Of a stretch of 35,094 nucleotides of DNA, positions 34,947 through 35,094 are shown one piece after another. The position numbers were made by a program, and so were the translations under genes. Source of the DNA: Rickettsia typhi (GTDB lineage Bacteria > Pseudomonadota > Alphaproteobacteria > Rickettsiales > Deianiraeaceae); contig CAMAVJ010000010.1 in assembly GCA_945861725.1 (NCBI GenBank), positions 1 to 35,094 of the forward strand. Reading direction: 5' to 3'. Each line of letters begins with the position of its first letter. Positions within the stretch are counted from its first letter, which is position 1. The notes under the pieces were generated by a model. The model was not told the DNA's origin, searched no databases, and saw nothing but the letters and a program-made list of their open reading frames with translations.

Positions 34947-35094
34947 CCTCCCGCAAAAACTTTTTTACAATTCATATAAATTCTCAATATTTTTCACATT
35001 CCGCCACCTATGAAAAAACCAATAAAGTTTATGTCAATTTGTCAAAACTGCTTTTAATACGTTAAAATGAGGGTTGCACTTACAAATCATACTT
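34947..35094. repeat. Right copy of the 148-bp direct repeat, cut by the window end
   Basis: Aligns without gaps to 23394-23541. It begins 14 bases after the OLD gene stop and runs to the last base of the window. If the homology continued, an iteron unit like A would start about 12 bases beyond the edge. Confidence 0.9.

Noticed and set aside
1..35094. tRNA or rRNA genes
   Set aside because: No cloverleaf with a CCA-type acceptor and T-loop consensus and no rRNA-like conserved strings were recognised.

Overview
The window is AT-rich DNA of a Gram-negative bacterium. An outer-membrane two-partner secretion transporter, a 2.65-kresidue exported haemagglutinin and several lipoproteins show an outer membrane. 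Low GC, many starts with no clear Shine-Dalgarno, and heavy mobile-element content would fit an alphaproteobacterium of the Rickettsiales/Holosporales kind. That assignment is a guess; no rRNA, tRNA or marker gene is present to test it.

Layout. 1-2.1 kb: the end of a large serine recombinase (cut by the window edge), then a repeat-rich gap with a long inverted repeat. 2.1-4.4 kb: a zinc-ribbon/HTH protein that looks like the front of an IS1595-type transposase, and recQ on the minus strand, broken by one missing base. 4.4-15.6 kb: a two-partner secretion locus. The TpsB transporter is divergent from a parvulin-type periplasmic isomerase, the giant TpsA adhesin/haemagglutinin, and a small lipoprotein one base behind TpsA. 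15.6-18.4 kb: a 137-nt inverted-repeat element, a PD-(D/E)XK nuclease-like protein and small lipoprotein, membrane and unknown genes. 18.4-23.1 kb: a plasmid- or phage-like module. It has a structured leader, an unknown gene, a possible filamentous-phage-type replication initiator, another unknown gene and a second serine recombinase split by an exact 22-bp tandem duplication.

23.1-24.5 kb is 1.4 kb of non-coding DNA packed with palindromes, TTCTCAT iterons and two diverged copies of a 176-bp unit. It looks like an origin or control region. 24.5-34.9 kb is a defence island: MazE/MazF; a nuclease half of a type IIG restriction enzyme with a foreign-looking C-terminus; a GIY-YIG nuclease-like protein; a third, intact serine recombinase; a DUF262/DUF1524 (GmrSD-like) nuclease; a second solo zinc-ribbon/HTH protein; a cytosine-C5 DNA methyltransferase; its probable restriction enzyme, split by one base; and an OLD-family ATPase/TOPRIM nuclease. 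Stop/start ATGA overlaps tie mazF to the IIG fragment, and DUF262 to zinc-ribbon to methyltransferase.

The strongest unexplained signals are these. (i) A 148-bp ungapped direct repeat bounds the defence island on both sides. (ii) Four copies of an AGAAC-N4-GTTCT palindrome share an AAAAA flank and lie between or just behind the recombinase and defence genes. (iii) Three related serine recombinases each end a gene block. (iv) Two solo IS1595-type DNA-binding domains lack a catalytic domain, one of them inside a methyltransferase operon. Together these suggest a modular, recombinase-driven platform that gathers defence genes. This is inference; the repeats and overlaps themselves are read directly. 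Two of the three broken genes differ from the expected frame by one base in short homopolymers, so assembly error must be excluded before calling them decayed.
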